DNA of 64,000 nucleotides from Paenibacillus tundrae (GCF_036884255.1 NZ_CP145605.1:3844001-3908000); one strand, 5' to 3'. Positions 18,989-28,860 are shown, counted from the first letter of the stretch. A program made the numbers and translations. The notes: a model not told the origin generated them from the sequence alone.

Positions 18989-20404
18989 TTAACGGGAAAT
19001 GATGTGGATCGGGTGACCCATAACCAATTCCGCTGCTTCCATCACGATTTCGCCCAAAGTTGGGTGAGCGTGGATAGTAAGCGCCAGATCTTCCAAAGTT
19101 GCGCCCATCTCGATTGCAAGACCAAGCTCAGCAATCAAGTTGGAAGCTTCCAGACCAACGATTTGGCAACCAAGTACAAGGCCGCTCTCTTCGTCAGCTA
19201 CGATTTTCACGAAGCCTTCAGCATGGTTCAAAGATACTGCACGGCCGTTACCCGCATAAGGGAATTTACCTGCTTTTACTTTGTAACCTTTTTCTTTAGC
19301 TTCTTTTTCAGTGTAACCTACGCTGGAGCATTCTGGATCTGTGAAGACAACAGCTGGCATACATTTGTAGTCAACTACAGATGGTTGTCCTGCGATTGCT
19401 TCAGCAGCCACTTTACCTTCATAAGAAGCTTTGTGTGCCAGAGCAAGACCAGATACGATATCACCAATTGCGAAGATGTGCGGGATGCTAGTGCGACCTT
19501 GGTGGTCAACTTTAACGAATCCACGCTCGTCAACGTCAACACCGATCATATCAAGACCCAGCTCACCGTCTGTGTTTGGACGACGTCCAACAGTAACAAG
19601 CAGGTAATCTGCAGTTACTTCTTTGGACTCACCATTTACAGAATATTTAACAGTTACATCTTTATCCGTTTGCTCAGCACTTTCAGCTTTTGCACCCGTT
19701 ACGATTTCGATGCCTGTTTTCTTCATGTTTTTAGCCACAAGGCTAGTCATGTCTTTATCGAATCCTGGCAATACAGTATCCAAACCTTCGATGATTGTTA
19801 CTTTAGCACCGAATTTGGAGTACATTTGACCAAGCTCAGCGCCGATATAACCGCCACCGATTACGATCATGCTTTTTGGTACTTCAGGCAAGTTCAATGC
19901 TTCTGTTGAAGACAGAATGCGTCCGCCAAACGGGAAAGGTTTCAGTTCGATTGGACGGGAACCTGTTGCAATAATTGCATTTTTGAACTTGTAACGTGGT
20001 GACTCGTGATCGTTAAATACACGAGCTTCGTTTTCATTGATGAACATGCACTCACCGTTGAAAACTTCGACTTTGTTGCCTTTGAGCAAACCAGCTACGC
20101 CGCCAGTCATTTTCTTAACAACGCCGTTTTTGAATTCTTGAGTTTTGCTGAAATCTACTTTAACGTTCTCAGCAGAGATACCAAATGCTTCACCGTGAAG
20201 TGCAGACTCATATTGGTGTGCAGCAGAGATCAGAGCTTTGGATGGAATACATCCGCGGTTCAAACATACGCCGCCTAGCTCAGATTTGTCTACGATCAAT
20301 ACGCTTTGGCCCAGTTGTGCAGCACGGATGGCAGCTACATAGCCGCCAGGTCCTGCACCAATTACTAATGTATCGATATTGAGAGAAGCGTCGCCTACTA
20401 CCAT
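18989..20404 (-). CDS. pdhD: Dihydrolipoyl dehydrogenase PdhD (E3)
   Basis: Re-oxidises dihydrolipoyl groups of the pyruvate dehydrogenase E2 core with NAD+. The 471 residues show FAD binding ([20 protein letters not shown]), the redox disulfide [13 protein letters not shown], the NAD motif [17 protein letters not shown], a second FAD segment (HIFAIGDI) and the catalytic base region HAHPTLGEI near the end. GGAGGTG precedes the ATG, which follows the pdhC stop by 3 bp. It is the last gene of pdhABCD; a strong terminator follows. Confidence 0.97.
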   Translation of the reverse strand: MVVGDASLNIDTLVIGAGPGGYVAAIRAAQLGQSVLIVDKSELGGVCLNRGCIPSKALISAAHQYESALHGEAFGISAENVKVDFSKTQEFKNGVVKKMTGGVAGLLKGNKVEVFNGECMFINENEARVFNDHESPRYKFKNAIIATGSRPIELKPFPFGGRILSSTEALNLPEVPKSMIVIGGGYIGAELGQMYSKFGAKVTIIEGLDTVLPGFDKDMTSLVAKNMKKTGIEIVTGAKAESAEQTDKDVTVKYSVNGESKEVTADYLLVTVGRRPNTDGELGLDMIGVDVDERGFVKVDHQGRTSIPHIFAIGDIVSGLALAHKASYEGKVAAEAIAGQPSVVDYKCMPAVVFTDPECSSVGYTEKEAKEKGYKVKAGKFPYAGNGRAVSLNHAEGFVKIVADEESGLVLGCQIVGLEASNLIAELGLAIEMGATLEDLALTIHAHPTLGEIVMEAAELVMGHPIHIISR

Positions 20405-20407
20405 ATC

Positions 20408-21727
20408 TTACACCTCCATAACAAGCAACTCAGGGTTAGCGAGCAGCTGTTTAATGTAATTCATAAAGTTTTGTGCAGTTGCGCCATCGATGATACGGTG
20501 GTCAAAGCTCAAGGAAAGAGCCATTACTGGTGCTGCAACAACTTCGCCGTTTTTGATAACCGCTTTTTCACTGATGCGTCCAGTTCCGAGGATAGCAACT
20601 TCAGGGAAGTTGATGATCGGAGTGAAGAACATACCGCCAGCAGAACCGATGTTACTGATGGAGATTGTGCTTCCTTTCATTTCGTTCGCGCTCAGTTTAC
20701 CTTCACGACCACGAGCTGCCAGATCACGGATAGAGTCAGCGATCATCCAGATGGATTTACGATCAGCATCTTTGATAACAGGAACGATCAAGCCGTTGTC
20801 TGTATCTGTAGCGATACCGATGTTGTAGTATTTTTTGTAAACAATTTCGTTAGCTTCTTCATCGATCATTGCGTTCAGAGCAGGGAATTGGCGGGAAGCC
20901 GCAACCAATGCTTTAACGATGAATGGCAAGTAAGTAACTTTTGTTCCTTTTTTCTCAGCAATTGGTTTCATGCGAGTACGGAAAGCAACCAATTCAGTTA
21001 CGTCAACTTCGTCCATGATTGTAACGTGAGGTGCTGTGTAAGCCGATTTAACCATTGCGTTAGAGATCGCTTTACGGATACCTTTGAACGGTACGCGCTC
21101 TTCTTCAAGGCGTTGATCAGCTGCTGCAGCTGGTGCTGCGGATTTTTTCTCTTCTTGAGCAGGTGCTTCGGAAGATGCCGCTGCGGAAGAACCGCCACCA
21201 TTTTTGAAGGATTCAACATCTTCTTTGGTTACTTTACCGTTGTTGCCAGTACCGTTAACCTGAGCGATGTCTACACCTTGTTCACGAGCGAATTTACGCA
21301 CGCTTGGAGTTGCCAGAACGTCTTTAGCAGGTACCGCTGGTACGCTGTTATTGCCGCCTTCTTTAGTTGCATCCGGGCTGGAAGCTGCTGCAGAAGAACC
21401 GCTAGTGTCAGCTCCACCTTGAGCTGCATCTTTTTCTTGCTCGCCTTGATCGCCAGCAGGAGCGTCGTCTTGCTCAGGAAGTTCGCCTTCTGCGTCGATG
21501 ATTGCTACAACTTCACCAACGTGGCAGATTTGACCGTCTTTAGCGAATACTTCAGTAACTGTTCCGTTAACTGGACAAGGTACTTCAACTACCGCTTTAT
21601 CGTTCTGTACTTCCATGATGATATCGTCGTCAGTTACCTTGTCCCCAACTTTGATGTGCATCTTGATGATTTCGCCTTCGTGAAGGCCTTCGCCTAGTTC
21701 AGGGAATTTATATTCAAATTTAGCCAA
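20408..21727 (-). CDS. pdhC: Pyruvate dehydrogenase E2, dihydrolipoamide acetyltransferase PdhC
   Basis: The acetyltransferase core that transfers acetyl groups to CoA. The 439-residue protein has one lipoyl domain (about 1-78, lipoyl Lys44 in [11 protein letters not shown]), an Ala/Glu/Gly-rich linker, a peripheral-subunit-binding domain (about 137-172, [15 protein letters not shown]), a second Ala-rich linker and the catalytic domain ending in [17 protein letters not shown], whose HxxxDG motif is intact. TTG at 21727 is chosen because AAGGAGG lies 8 bp before it and it gives the normal start [14 protein letters not shown]. The gap to pdhB upstream (176 bp) is unusually long and structured. 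Confidence 0.96.
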   Translation of the reverse strand: MAKFEYKFPELGEGLHEGEIIKMHIKVGDKVTDDDIIMEVQNDKAVVEVPCPVNGTVTEVFAKDGQICHVGEVVAIIDAEGELPEQDDAPAGDQGEQEKDAAQGGADTSGSSAAASSPDATKEGGNNSVPAVPAKDVLATPSVRKFAREQGVDIAQVNGTGNNGKVTKEDVESFKNGGGSSAAASSEAPAQEEKKSAAPAAAADQRLEEERVPFKGIRKAISNAMVKSAYTAPHVTIMDEVDVTELVAFRTRMKPIAEKKGTKVTYLPFIVKALVAASRQFPALNAMIDEEANEIVYKKYYNIGIATDTDNGLIVPVIKDADRKSIWMIADSIRDLAARGREGKLSANEMKGSTISISNIGSAGGMFFTPIINFPEVAILGTGRISEKAVIKNGEVVAAPVMALSLSFDHRIIDGATAQNFMNYIKQLLANPELLVMEV

Positions 21728-21903
21728 CTGAAAAACCTCCTTGATTATGTGCTCAATCCTGAAAACAACCCTTAACTCCAAGAACCAACTGTTACTGCTA
21801 ATGCAAATAACTGTTACTCAAGGGGCTAATGGCTGTTTACAGTGCAGCCTACGCTGCGGTGTGAATCACCATACTGCGCCTTGCGGCATGTCAGATGATT
21901 AAA
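21728..21903 (-). other. Structured pdhB-pdhC intercistronic region
   Basis: 176 bp without a gene. On the minus strand it contains three adjacent short hairpins (GCCGCAAGGC, GGTGATTCACACC, GCAGCGTAGGCTGC), then two direct copies of GTAACAGTT 22 bp apart. It could hold an internal promoter or an RNA processing site; no T-run terminator is seen. Confidence 0.45.
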
Positions 21904-22881
21904 TTAGAAATTTACGACTTTGTTAACCGCAGCAACAATGCGTGCTGGGTTAGGCAGCCATGTATCTTCGATTTGTGCAAAAGGATATACAGTATCCGGA
22001 CCTGCTACACGCAGTACCGGTGCTTCCAAGTGCAGGATTGCTTTTTCATTGATTTGTGCAATGACTTCAGCTGCAACACCTGCGCTCTTTTGAGCTTCTT
22101 GTACAACAATTGCACGATTTGTTTTCTTAACAGAAGCAATAACTGTATCGATATCGATCGGGCTGATCGTACGAAGGTCGATTACTTCAACTTTGATTCC
22201 TTGTTTTTCAAGCTCTTCCGCTGCTTTAACGGAAGTGTGAACCATCATACCGTAAGTGATGATAGTAACGTCGGAACCTTCACGAACAACGTTCGCTTTA
22301 CCCAGTTCAACAACATAGTCCTCTTCAGGCACTTCAGCACGGAAAGCATGGTACAGGTTCAAGTGCTCCATGAAGAATACAGGATCGTTGTCGCGGATAG
22401 AAGCAATCATCAGACCTTTTGCATCGTAAGGGTTAGATGGAACTACTACTTTAATACCCGGAGTTTGCGTGAGCAAACCTTCCAGAGAATCTGTATGCAA
22501 TTCTGCCGCTTTTACACCGCCACCGAATGGTGTACGGAATACGATTGGAGAATTGTATTTTCCGCCAGAGCGGAAACGCATACGAGCAGCTTGAACTACC
22601 ATTTGGTCAAGCGCTTCGAAGATGAAACCAACGAATTGGATTTCAGCTACTGGACGGAAGCCTTGGATACCCAAACCTACAGCCAGACCACCAATAGCGG
22701 ACTCAGCCAGCGGAGTATCAAATACACGCTCTTCGCCAAACTCTTTTTGCAGACCTTCCGTTACACGGAAAACGCCGCCTACATTACCTACGTCTTCACC
22801 GAAAAGCAGAACGTTAGGATCACGTTTCAACTCAACGCGAAGCGCATCACGGATTGCTTCTTTCATGTTCAATTGTGCCAT
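21904..22881 (-). CDS. pdhB: Pyruvate dehydrogenase E1 beta PdhB
   Basis: Beta subunit of the thiamine-diphosphate E1 enzyme. The 325 residues equal the Bacillus PdhB length and match throughout: [74 protein letters not shown], and the C-terminal transketolase fold ([18 protein letters not shown]). The ATG at 22881 has AAGGAGGAAATG upstream. It follows pdhA by 105 bp and shares its transcript. Confidence 0.97.
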   Translation of the reverse strand: MAQLNMKEAIRDALRVELKRDPNVLLFGEDVGNVGGVFRVTEGLQKEFGEERVFDTPLAESAIGGLAVGLGIQGFRPVAEIQFVGFIFEALDQMVVQAARMRFRSGGKYNSPIVFRTPFGGGVKAAELHTDSLEGLLTQTPGIKVVVPSNPYDAKGLMIASIRDNDPVFFMEHLNLYHAFRAEVPEEDYVVELGKANVVREGSDVTIITYGMMVHTSVKAAEELEKQGIKVEVIDLRTISPIDIDTVIASVKKTNRAIVVQEAQKSAGVAAEVIAQINEKAILHLEAPVLRVAGPDTVYPFAQIEDTWLPNPARIVAAVNKVVNF

Positions 22882-22986
22882 TTGCTTCATTTCCTCCTTA
22901 AACATTGACAGTTCACATTTGAATTCATACATGTATACCGAGACACCATAACCGGCGCCGGATGTTTATGCTTTATCGGAAAAAAC

Positions 22987-24054
22987 TTATTGGAAATCAG
23001 CTTTTTGCTCTTCCAAGTGCTTAGGCGTTTGTTCGAACATGCTGTCGATCAAGCCTGAAATCGTCATTTTCTCGGTTTTTTCCGCTTTTTTGATCTCTTC
23101 GTTTACTTTAGCTTTTGCTTCTTCTTTCACACGAGCTGTATCTTCTTCAGTCCACAGACCTTTTTTCTCCAGATACTTAGCGAAACGTGCGATTGGATCT
23201 TTAACGCTCCATTCAGCCTCTTCTTCTTTTGTACGATATTTGGAAGCATCGTCAGAAAGGGAGTGAGGACGGAAACGGTAAGTTACCGCTTCGATCAATG
23301 TAGCGCCTTCTCCGTTACGACCACGTTCAGCAGCTTCCTGAACAGCTTTGATAACAGCGAAAATGTCCATACCGTCAACTTTAACACCTTTGATCCCTGC
23401 TGCTACCGCTTTGTGAGCGATGGACAGAGCTGCTGTTTGTTTAGCAAAAGGAGTTGTGATGGCATAACCATTGTTTTGTACGAAGAAGATCACTGGCAGT
23501 TTGTATACACCAGCGTAGTTCAGACCTTCATAGAAGTCACCTTCAGAAGAACCGCCATCACCTGTGTACGTAATAACTACTTGTTTTTGTTTCTTCAATT
23601 TGTAACCCATAGCAATACCCATTGCGTGCAGAATTTGTGCACCAATGATGATTTGTGGCATCAATACGTTAACGCCATCTGGAATTTGTCCACCATGTTG
23701 GTGTCCACGGGAGTACAAGAACGCTTGATAAAGAGGAAGTCCGTGCCACACGAGTTGCGGAATGTCGCGATAGCCTGGAGCAACAAAATCTTCTTTTTCA
23801 AGTGCATATTCACTACCAACCATTGTAGCTTCTTGACCAGATACTGGAGCATAGAAACCAAGACGACCTTGACGGCCCAGGTTTACTGCACGGTCATCCC
23901 AAGTACGGGTAAATACCATGCGGTACATAATTTCTTTTAATTGATCGTCGGAAAGCTTAGGCATCATGTCTTTGTTAACAATTTCGCCGTCAGGAGACAG
24001 CACGGACAGAGCTTCTACATCCTCCGTATATACTTCATAAGGAACCTTGCTCAT
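22987..24054 (-). CDS. pdhA: Pyruvate dehydrogenase E1 alpha PdhA
   Basis: Decarboxylates pyruvate on thiamine diphosphate, the first step of acetyl-CoA formation. The 355-residue product has the ThDP motif GDGGSSEGDFYEGLNYAGV...FVQNN, the phosphorylation-loop-like region YRFRPHSLSDDASKYR and the FYAPVSGQEATMVGSEYAL segment of the alpha subunit. The ATG at 24054 follows GAGGTGAAG. It is first in the pdhABCD operon, with a clear sigma-A promoter 55 bp upstream and an esterase gene divergent beyond it. Thiamine genes elsewhere in the window supply its cofactor. Confidence 0.97.
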   Translation of the reverse strand: MSKVPYEVYTEDVEALSVLSPDGEIVNKDMMPKLSDDQLKEIMYRMVFTRTWDDRAVNLGRQGRLGFYAPVSGQEATMVGSEYALEKEDFVAPGYRDIPQLVWHGLPLYQAFLYSRGHQHGGQIPDGVNVLMPQIIIGAQILHAMGIAMGYKLKKQKQVVITYTGDGGSSEGDFYEGLNYAGVYKLPVIFFVQNNGYAITTPFAKQTAALSIAHKAVAAGIKGVKVDGMDIFAVIKAVQEAAERGRNGEGATLIEAVTYRFRPHSLSDDASKYRTKEEEAEWSVKDPIARFAKYLEKKGLWTEEDTARVKEEAKAKVNEEIKKAEKTEKMTISGLIDSMFEQTPKHLEEQKADFQ

Positions 24055-24109
24055 TTTTTTCTTCACCTCAACAAAAAATTTGAATATCAAGTTCCGCTGT
24101 TATAATATT

Positions 24110-24139
24110 ATTATACACCTGTTTCACTGCATACGTCAA
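24110..24139 (-). promoter_or_regulatory. Promoter of the pdh operon
   Basis: TTGACG and TATAAT 18 bp apart on the minus strand, about 55 bp before the pdhA start. It is a near-consensus sigma-A promoter; no operator is evident. Confidence 0.75.
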
Positions 24140-24310
24140 AGATATCCGTAATTTTTTTATATTTTCTTTCGGATTGTATGTATAACAGGGTAGTAATATT
24201 GGTATAACAGCATAGTACATGTTTGCGTTTTTTACCTAAACCCGCATAAGGTTAATCTTACCGTATTGCGCGGTCGAATGCAAAAATAAAACCGAGAAAG
24301 GTGACGTTTT

Positions 24311-25045
24311 ATGACGGATTCTCGCTATTTGAAACGCACAATTGTAAAGGAAGAGATTGAAAGTCGTTATCTCGGAGAGAAGCGGACTCTACGAATTTAC
24401 CTTCCGCCTGGCTACAATGAACTGCTCAGTTATCCTGTCGTTTATTGTCAGGATGGCGAAGAATTTTTCAATTTTGGACGAATCGCTACAACAGCAAACC
24501 GCATTATCCTAGATGAGGGCGCCGAACCTTTCATCATCGTTGGGGTTCAGGTTGACGTGTCTGTAAGGACACAGGAGTACGCTCCCTTCGGAGATCGGTT
24601 TAAGGCTTATACCGCTTGCTTCGCTGAAGAGATTATTCCCTATGTAGAAGAGAAATATCCTGTGCGCCGCTCACCGCAAGAACGTGTCTTGGCTGGTGAC
24701 TCACTCGGCGGCAGTGTATCATTGCATCTTGCCCTACTCTATCCTGATCTGTTCCATCGCGTCATTAGCTTGTCCGGAGCCTTCTATTCCGCTTCCCAAG
24801 AAATCTATGCCGCAGAAGAGAATTTGTCTTGGCTTTCCATCTGGATGATCGTTGGTTTGCAGGAAACAGCTTTTGAAGCAGACACAGGAACTTATGACTT
24901 TGTTCAATTGAACCGAGATACACGTGATTTACTGGATAAACGTGGTGCGATCGTCTCCTATAGAGAGAAAGAAGGAAACCACCAATGGGGATTTTGGCAA
25001 AAGGAACTGCCCGAAGCACTGTTATACTTTCTTCAAGAAAATTAA
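24311..25045 (+). CDS. Alpha/beta hydrolase, putative esterase family
   Basis: A 244-residue cytoplasmic esterase of the Fes/esterase-D-like family. The nucleophile elbow is GDSLGGSVSLH (Ser in GxSxG) and the catalytic histidine is probably in EGNHQWGFWQKELP, a position seen in enterochelin-type esterases. The N-terminus (YLGEKRTLRIYLPPGY, YPVVYCQDGEEFF) is also typical. There is no signal peptide. GAGAAAGGTGACG precedes the ATG. It is divergent from pdhA and followed by its own terminator. The substrate is unknown; a siderophore ester role is possible but not supported by neighbours. Confidence 0.85.
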   Translation: MTDSRYLKRTIVKEEIESRYLGEKRTLRIYLPPGYNELLSYPVVYCQDGEEFFNFGRIATTANRIILDEGAEPFIIVGVQVDVSVRTQEYAPFGDRFKAYTACFAEEIIPYVEEKYPVRRSPQERVLAGDSLGGSVSLHLALLYPDLFHRVISLSGAFYSASQEIYAAEENLSWLSIWMIVGLQETAFEADTGTYDFVQLNRDTRDLLDKRGAIVSYREKEGNHQWGFWQKELPEALLYFLQEN

Positions 25046-25062
25046 TACTGTATTCAACTGAA

Positions 25063-25090
25063 CAAGCGGCTGATATGCCGCTTTTGTTTT
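25063..25090 (+). terminator. Terminator after the esterase gene
   Basis: Stem AAGCGGC/GCCGCTT with a 6-nt loop, followed by TTGTTTT, 18 bp after the stop. Confidence 0.82.
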
Positions 25091-25123
25091 ACCCTTAATT
25101 GTTACCGCTTACATATATCTGCA

Positions 25124-25158
25124 ATAAAAAAGCTGGATGTTATTCTTTAACCCAGCTC
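25124..25158 (-). terminator. Terminator after the tyrosine phosphatase gene
   Basis: On the minus strand AGCTGG/CCAGCT with a 15-nt loop, followed by six T. Confidence 0.75.
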
Positions 25159-25205
25159 TACTTGAATTCATTCCATTCCTTTTGTACAAAGTGCCTTACA
25201 AAATC

Positions 25206-25676
25206 TTAAGCCAATGCATGTTCAGCAGTAATTCGTTCCAATAATACATCACAGCCTGCATCAACCAATTGATACACTTCCTCAAAATTGCCAGTATGAT
25301 ATGGATCGGGAACTTCACGCAGCACTTCATGAGGTAGAAGATCCATCAGTTTGATGATATCTGCATCTGCACCACCTGTAAGTTTGCGAACATTCGCTTC
25401 ATTAGAGTTGTCCATGCAGACAATGTAATCGAATTGCTCGAAGTCATTACTTGCGAACTGTCTTGCAGCCATATTGGCATAAGAGATTTGAACGCTATCT
25501 AACAGTTTACGAGTTCCCTCATGAGGAGGTTTACCTACATGCCAGTCCCCTGTTCCTGCTGAATCAACTTCAATCTGCTGTGCTAGTCCGCGCTCTTCAA
25601 TTTTGTGGCGCAGCACTGCTTCAGCCATAGGTGATCGGCAGATATTGCCAAGACAAACGAATAAAACTCGAATCAT
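25206..25676 (-). CDS. Low-molecular-weight protein-tyrosine phosphatase
   Basis: Hydrolyses phosphotyrosine, or phosphoarginine in YwlE-type members. The P-loop is VCLGNICRSPMAEA near the N-terminus (Cys8, Arg14), and the general-acid aspartate is in EVPDPYHTGNF. Length is 156 residues, normal for the family. The ATG at 25676 is chosen because a GGGGGA site precedes it and the motif then lies at the usual position; the longer frame would add 34 unrelated residues. It overlaps neither neighbour, following the TRIC-type gene by 5 bp. A preference for arginine or tyrosine phosphate cannot be decided by eye. Confidence 0.92.
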   Translation of the reverse strand: MIRVLFVCLGNICRSPMAEAVLRHKIEERGLAQQIEVDSAGTGDWHVGKPPHEGTRKLLDSVQISYANMAARQFASNDFEQFDYIVCMDNSNEANVRKLTGGADADIIKLMDLLPHEVLREVPDPYHTGNFEEVYQLVDAGCDVLLERITAEHALA

Positions 25677-25681
25677 TTTAA

Positions 25682-26356
25682 TTATTCCCCCTTGCTTAAC
25701 GTACGACTTAATGCAGTCTGTGTTGTCTGTGGTTGGATGCTGTCCGATGCAACAAGTGAACGGCGTGGCAGTTTCCACTTATAATGTACAGAACACATCC
25801 GGAAGAACACAACCCCTGCGAAACAGATTAGTAGACCCATATTGCTTGTGAACCAACCCATTCCAATCGTAAATCCAGCGGCCATTGCCCAGACAGCATA
25901 TATTTCGTCACGTAACACGAGCGGCTTCCGTCCTGCGAGCAAGTCGCGTATAATCCCCCCGCCAATACCAGTCATCACCGCAGCTACAATTACTGCACTC
26001 ACGGGATGTCCCATTTTGGCAGCATACAAACCACCCTGAATCGCAAATGCCGCAAGTCCAATAGCATCAAACAGCGCTTCCGTTCGCTTCCAATGACTAA
26101 TCCATTGTAAAGGAAGAATAAATGCAATGGCAACTGATACGAGTGCCAACATAATAAGCCCGCCCTGACTCCATAAAGTCGTTACCGGCACTCCGATCAG
26201 GACATTACGGATAATTCCGCCGCCAAAGGCTGTCACAAGACCCAGTACCAGCACTCCTAAGATATCATACTCCTCTTCCATTGCCACAAAAGCACCGGAC
26301 ATCGCAAACGCAATCGTCCCTATAATACTGAACACTTCAAAAATGTGTAAGTCCAA
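25682..26356 (-). CDS. TRIC-type (UPF0126) membrane protein
   Basis: A 224-residue integral membrane protein with seven hydrophobic segments and the internal repeat typical of the UPF0126/TRIC cation-channel family: FAMSGAFVAMEE, TAFGGGIIRNVLIG, then in the second half FAIQGGLYAA and TGIGGGIIRDLLAGRKP. The paired GGGIIR(N/D)LL motifs are diagnostic. A TTG at 26356 has GTGAGG ten bases before it; a TTG three codons earlier is too close to that site. Bacterial TRIC proteins conduct monovalent cations as trimers, while the physiological role is not settled. It is co-transcribed with the downstream phosphatase. Confidence 0.88.
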   Translation of the reverse strand: MDLHIFEVFSIIGTIAFAMSGAFVAMEEEYDILGVLVLGLVTAFGGGIIRNVLIGVPVTTLWSQGGLIMLALVSVAIAFILPLQWISHWKRTEALFDAIGLAAFAIQGGLYAAKMGHPVSAVIVAAVMTGIGGGIIRDLLAGRKPLVLRDEIYAVWAMAAGFTIGMGWFTSNMGLLICFAGVVFFRMCSVHYKWKLPRRSLVASDSIQPQTTQTALSRTLSKGE

Positions 26357-26588
26357 CCTGTTCAAACCTCACTTTTCAAGTCATCTCCATGTCGCTCTAC
26401 CCATTGTATCCGCGAGTACTAAAATTAAGCAACAACATTTTGTCAAATGTACGTGTATTTTGTTGAAATCGAACTCAATTAGCGTATAAATCAGTACAAA
26501 TAACATCAATTTGTTCATATTCCTATATGCCTGCTCTATAAATATCCGCATATCTATAGGAGAGTTTCGAATTAACATAAAAAAATGA

Positions 26589-26594
26589 TATAAT
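26589..26594 (+). promoter_or_regulatory. Possible -10 element for thiN
   Basis: A perfect TATAAT, 29 bp before the thiN start, with a weak -35-like TTCGAA 17 bp upstream (26566-26571). Confidence 0.4.
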
Positions 26595-26622
26595 TCCTTC
26601 ATTAGAAGGAAGGATGAATAGA

Positions 26623-27264
26623 ATGACCATGAAACGTATTGTCATTTTTACCGGTGGGGAGCTGTTTCCTGAGTTCCTAGAGGCGCTTCATAAGGATGAC
26701 ATGATTATTGCAGCAGACCGCGGAGCGTTATTTCTCATTGAACATGGGATTACGCCGGATATCGCCGTTGGGGATTTTGACTCCATTACAGAAGAGGAAC
26801 AACAATTAGTTCGTGAAAAAAGTGGACGGATGATTGTGGTGGATCCTGTACTTAAAGACTGGACAGATACAGAGATGGCTTTTGAGACAGCCTTGGATCA
26901 CGAGCCAACCCATATTCTAATGTTAGGTGCTACAGGGACACGCATGGATCACACTTTGGCAAACGTACATATTATGGTTCGTGCGATGCAGCGTCATATC
27001 TCCTGTTCGCTGCAAGACAAAAATAACCTCATGATGTTAACGACATCCGAAGCCGTAGTCGAAGACCATGGCTATGAGTATGTCTCTTTATTACCTTTGA
27101 CACCAGAAGTAACAGGGATTAACTTAAAAGGATTCCAATATCCACTGCAGGAAGCCACTCTGCGAATGGGACAGTCATTAGGGATCAGCAACAAATTGTT
27201 AGGTAAGTCTGGAACCGTCTCTATTGATAGCGGATTATTGCTAATTATCCAGAGCAAAGATTAG
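26623..27264 (+). CDS. thiN: Thiamine pyrophosphokinase ThiN
   Basis: Transfers pyrophosphate from ATP to thiamine, giving the active cofactor. The 213-residue protein shows IIAADRGALFLIEHGI, DIAVGDFDSITEEE (catalytic acidic pair), KDWTDTEMAFETAL, MLGATGTRMDHTLANV and the C-terminal thiamine-binding sandwich with GISNKLLGK. The ATG at 26623 has AAGGAAGG nine bases before it; the ATG at 26614 is too close to that site. It stands alone, without rpe or rsgA as in Bacillus, but lies 6 kb from the thiazole operon whose end product it can use. Confidence 0.93.
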   Translation: MTMKRIVIFTGGELFPEFLEALHKDDMIIAADRGALFLIEHGITPDIAVGDFDSITEEEQQLVREKSGRMIVVDPVLKDWTDTEMAFETALDHEPTHILMLGATGTRMDHTLANVHIMVRAMQRHISCSLQDKNNLMMLTTSEAVVEDHGYEYVSLLPLTPEVTGINLKGFQYPLQEATLRMGQSLGISNKLLGKSGTVSIDSGLLLIIQSKD

Positions 27265-27331
27265 ATTAGAATCTTAAATAGTTACGTTTTTGTAACCCAT
27301 GATTCAAACTTAAATTAAGTGGAATTCACGT

Positions 27332-27364
27332 AAAGACCCTTGAATATCAAGGGTCTTTTTTATT
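27332..27364 (+). terminator. Terminator after thiN
   Basis: A 10-bp stem AGACCCTTGA/TCAAGGGTCT with a 3-nt loop, then six T. Confidence 0.92.
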
Positions 27365-27544
27365 TTTCTCCAAATGGATGTCCGTCAATGATTAATTTTT
27401 TGACATTTTTAATTGTTTTTTAATAATGATATCCAATGCTTTGTGACACAAGGGATTGTGCACACCTATCCAATTTCTAGGCTGTTACAAACCTGTTATA
27501 GTAGCTCTAGCAACTTAACGAAAACGAATTTTGGAGGTACTTAC

Positions 27545-28045
27545 ATGAAAACAAACATCTTAGTCCAAAAGGCCGTAACCGTCGGGTTGTGCGCTACACT
27601 TGGTTTTGGAGCAGTTCTTATGACTAACGCACCCGTTGCTCAAGCAGCAACCGCATCGGTATCAACTGGACAGCAAATTGTAAACTATGGTAAAAAGTTC
27701 ACTGGAACTCCATATAAATTTGGCGCTTCAACCACAACAACGAAATATTTTGATTGCTCTTCATTTATGAAGTATATTTTCAAGAAATATGGCGTTGACT
27801 TGCCACGTACATCCGTGAAGCAATCCAAAGAAGGTAAAGCTGTATCTAAAGCTAACCTACGTGTAGGCGACCTTGTCTTCTTCTCCAGCGGCAGCCGCTC
27901 TACTGGTTCTAACATTACTCATGTCGGAGTATATGCAGGAAATGGCAAGATTCTCCACACTTACGGATCTCCAGGTGTAACTCTGTCAGATTTGAACTCT
28001 GGCACGTGGAAAAGAACCTACATTAAAGCTCGTCGCGTACTATAG
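27545..28045 (+). CDS. Secreted NlpC/P60 cell-wall peptidase
   Basis: A 166-residue exported endopeptidase that probably cuts gamma-D-glutamyl-diamino acid bonds in peptidoglycan stem peptides. A signal peptide with a likely cleavage after VAQA (residue 34) is followed directly by a single NlpC/P60 domain: catalytic Cys71 in YFDCSSFMKYIF, His126 in ITHVGVYAGNG and a third polar residue His138 in KILHTYG. There is no SH3 or LysM anchor, so it is likely released or loosely bound. GGAGGT lies 6 bp before the ATG at 27545; the longer frame upstream is not supported. It is monocistronic, with a terminator behind. Confidence 0.93.
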   Translation: MKTNILVQKAVTVGLCATLGFGAVLMTNAPVAQAATASVSTGQQIVNYGKKFTGTPYKFGASTTTTKYFDCSSFMKYIFKKYGVDLPRTSVKQSKEGKAVSKANLRVGDLVFFSSGSRSTGSNITHVGVYAGNGKILHTYGSPGVTLSDLNSGTWKRTYIKARRVL

Positions 28046-28076
28046 CGCTTCATTGCAAACGGTAAGGACAACTTGA

Positions 28077-28108
28077 ATTGAACCGAATCCATGGATTCGG
28101 TTCTTTTT
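28077..28108 (+). terminator. Terminator after the NlpC/P60 gene
   Basis: A 10-bp stem AACCGAATCC/GGATTCGGTT with a 2-nt loop and TTTTT on the plus side only. Confidence 0.9.
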
Positions 28109-28173
28109 GTTTGTTCTAATTTGCTACAGAGTATCTAGAGAACCATTCGTAATTATTGACCACTACCCAATAC

Positions 28174-28860
28174 TTAGGTATGAAGCATATAACCTACTCC
28201 ACGTACCGTATGGATCAATTTCTGGGGTCGCCCTTTGTCTACCTTTACGCGGAGATGTTTAATATATACGTCCACGACATTCGTATCCATTGCAAATTCG
28301 TATCCCCATACTTCACTTAAAATCATACTACGCGTGCACGCCTCATTAACATGACGAGCCAAATACTCCAACAATTCGTACTCCTTAGGTGTTAACATCA
28401 AATATTCCCCCGCACGGCTCACTCGGCGAGAACGTAAATTCACTTTAAGATCATGCACAACGATGACCTCTTCATCCATCTGACCTACACTCACAAATAG
28501 TCTTAACAAATTACGAAGCCGTGCCAATAGGACACTCGAGTGAACGGGCTCTAGAATTACATCGTTTGCCCCAAGATCGAGCCAATGAACAATCTCTTCA
28601 TCCATTGCCTGGTATGTAAGTACCACTATTGGGACAGGCTTACTCTTTTGAGCTAAACGTTCAATACCTTCCGACATTTCTTCGCGTGAATCCGTACCAT
28701 GCAAGAGAATGATCATACGGATCGATTCCAGCTGTTCACATCGCTCTTGTTGCAATTGTTGCCACCTAAGCTCCACAACAGTATATGAATGATTCAGTAA
28801 CACTTCTTTAATGGATGCGGTTCGCTCTGTCGTTCCCACCAAAAGGATGGATGTTTGCAT
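28174..28860 (-). CDS. Orphan OmpR-type regulator with degenerate receiver
   Basis: A 228-residue protein with OmpR layout. The C-terminal winged helix is intact (LMLTPKEYELLEYLARHVNE, VVDVYIKHLRVKVDKG, TVRGVGYML). The receiver, however, lacks every phosphorylation residue: the acidic pair is replaced in ILLVGTTER, the acceptor aspartate by His in IILLHGTD, and the conserved lysine by Glu in ILEPVHSS. The signalling Thr (VVLTYQ) remains. No kinase gene is adjacent. It therefore probably acts without phosphorylation, as some GlnR- or ChxR-like regulators do. GGGTGA precedes the ATG. Targets are unknown. Confidence 0.88.
   Translation of the reverse strand: MQTSILLVGTTERTASIKEVLLNHSYTVVELRWQQLQQERCEQLESIRMIILLHGTDSREEMSEGIERLAQKSKPVPIVVLTYQAMDEEIVHWLDLGANDVILEPVHSSVLLARLRNLLRLFVSVGQMDEEVIVVHDLKVNLRSRRVSRAGEYLMLTPKEYELLEYLARHVNEACTRSMILSEVWGYEFAMDTNVVDVYIKHLRVKVDKGRPQKLIHTVRGVGYMLHT

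Noticed and set aside
19004-22908. Long plus-strand frames (301, 408 and 337 residues) over the pdh genes
   Set aside because: They are antisense to pdhD, pdhC and pdhB, are rich in Cys/Phe/Asn in an unnatural way and have no motifs. They reflect codon bias of highly expressed genes.
26614-26622. ATG at 26614 as the thiN start
   Set aside because: It directly follows the AAGGAAGG ribosome site, leaving no spacing; the ATG at 26623 is properly spaced.
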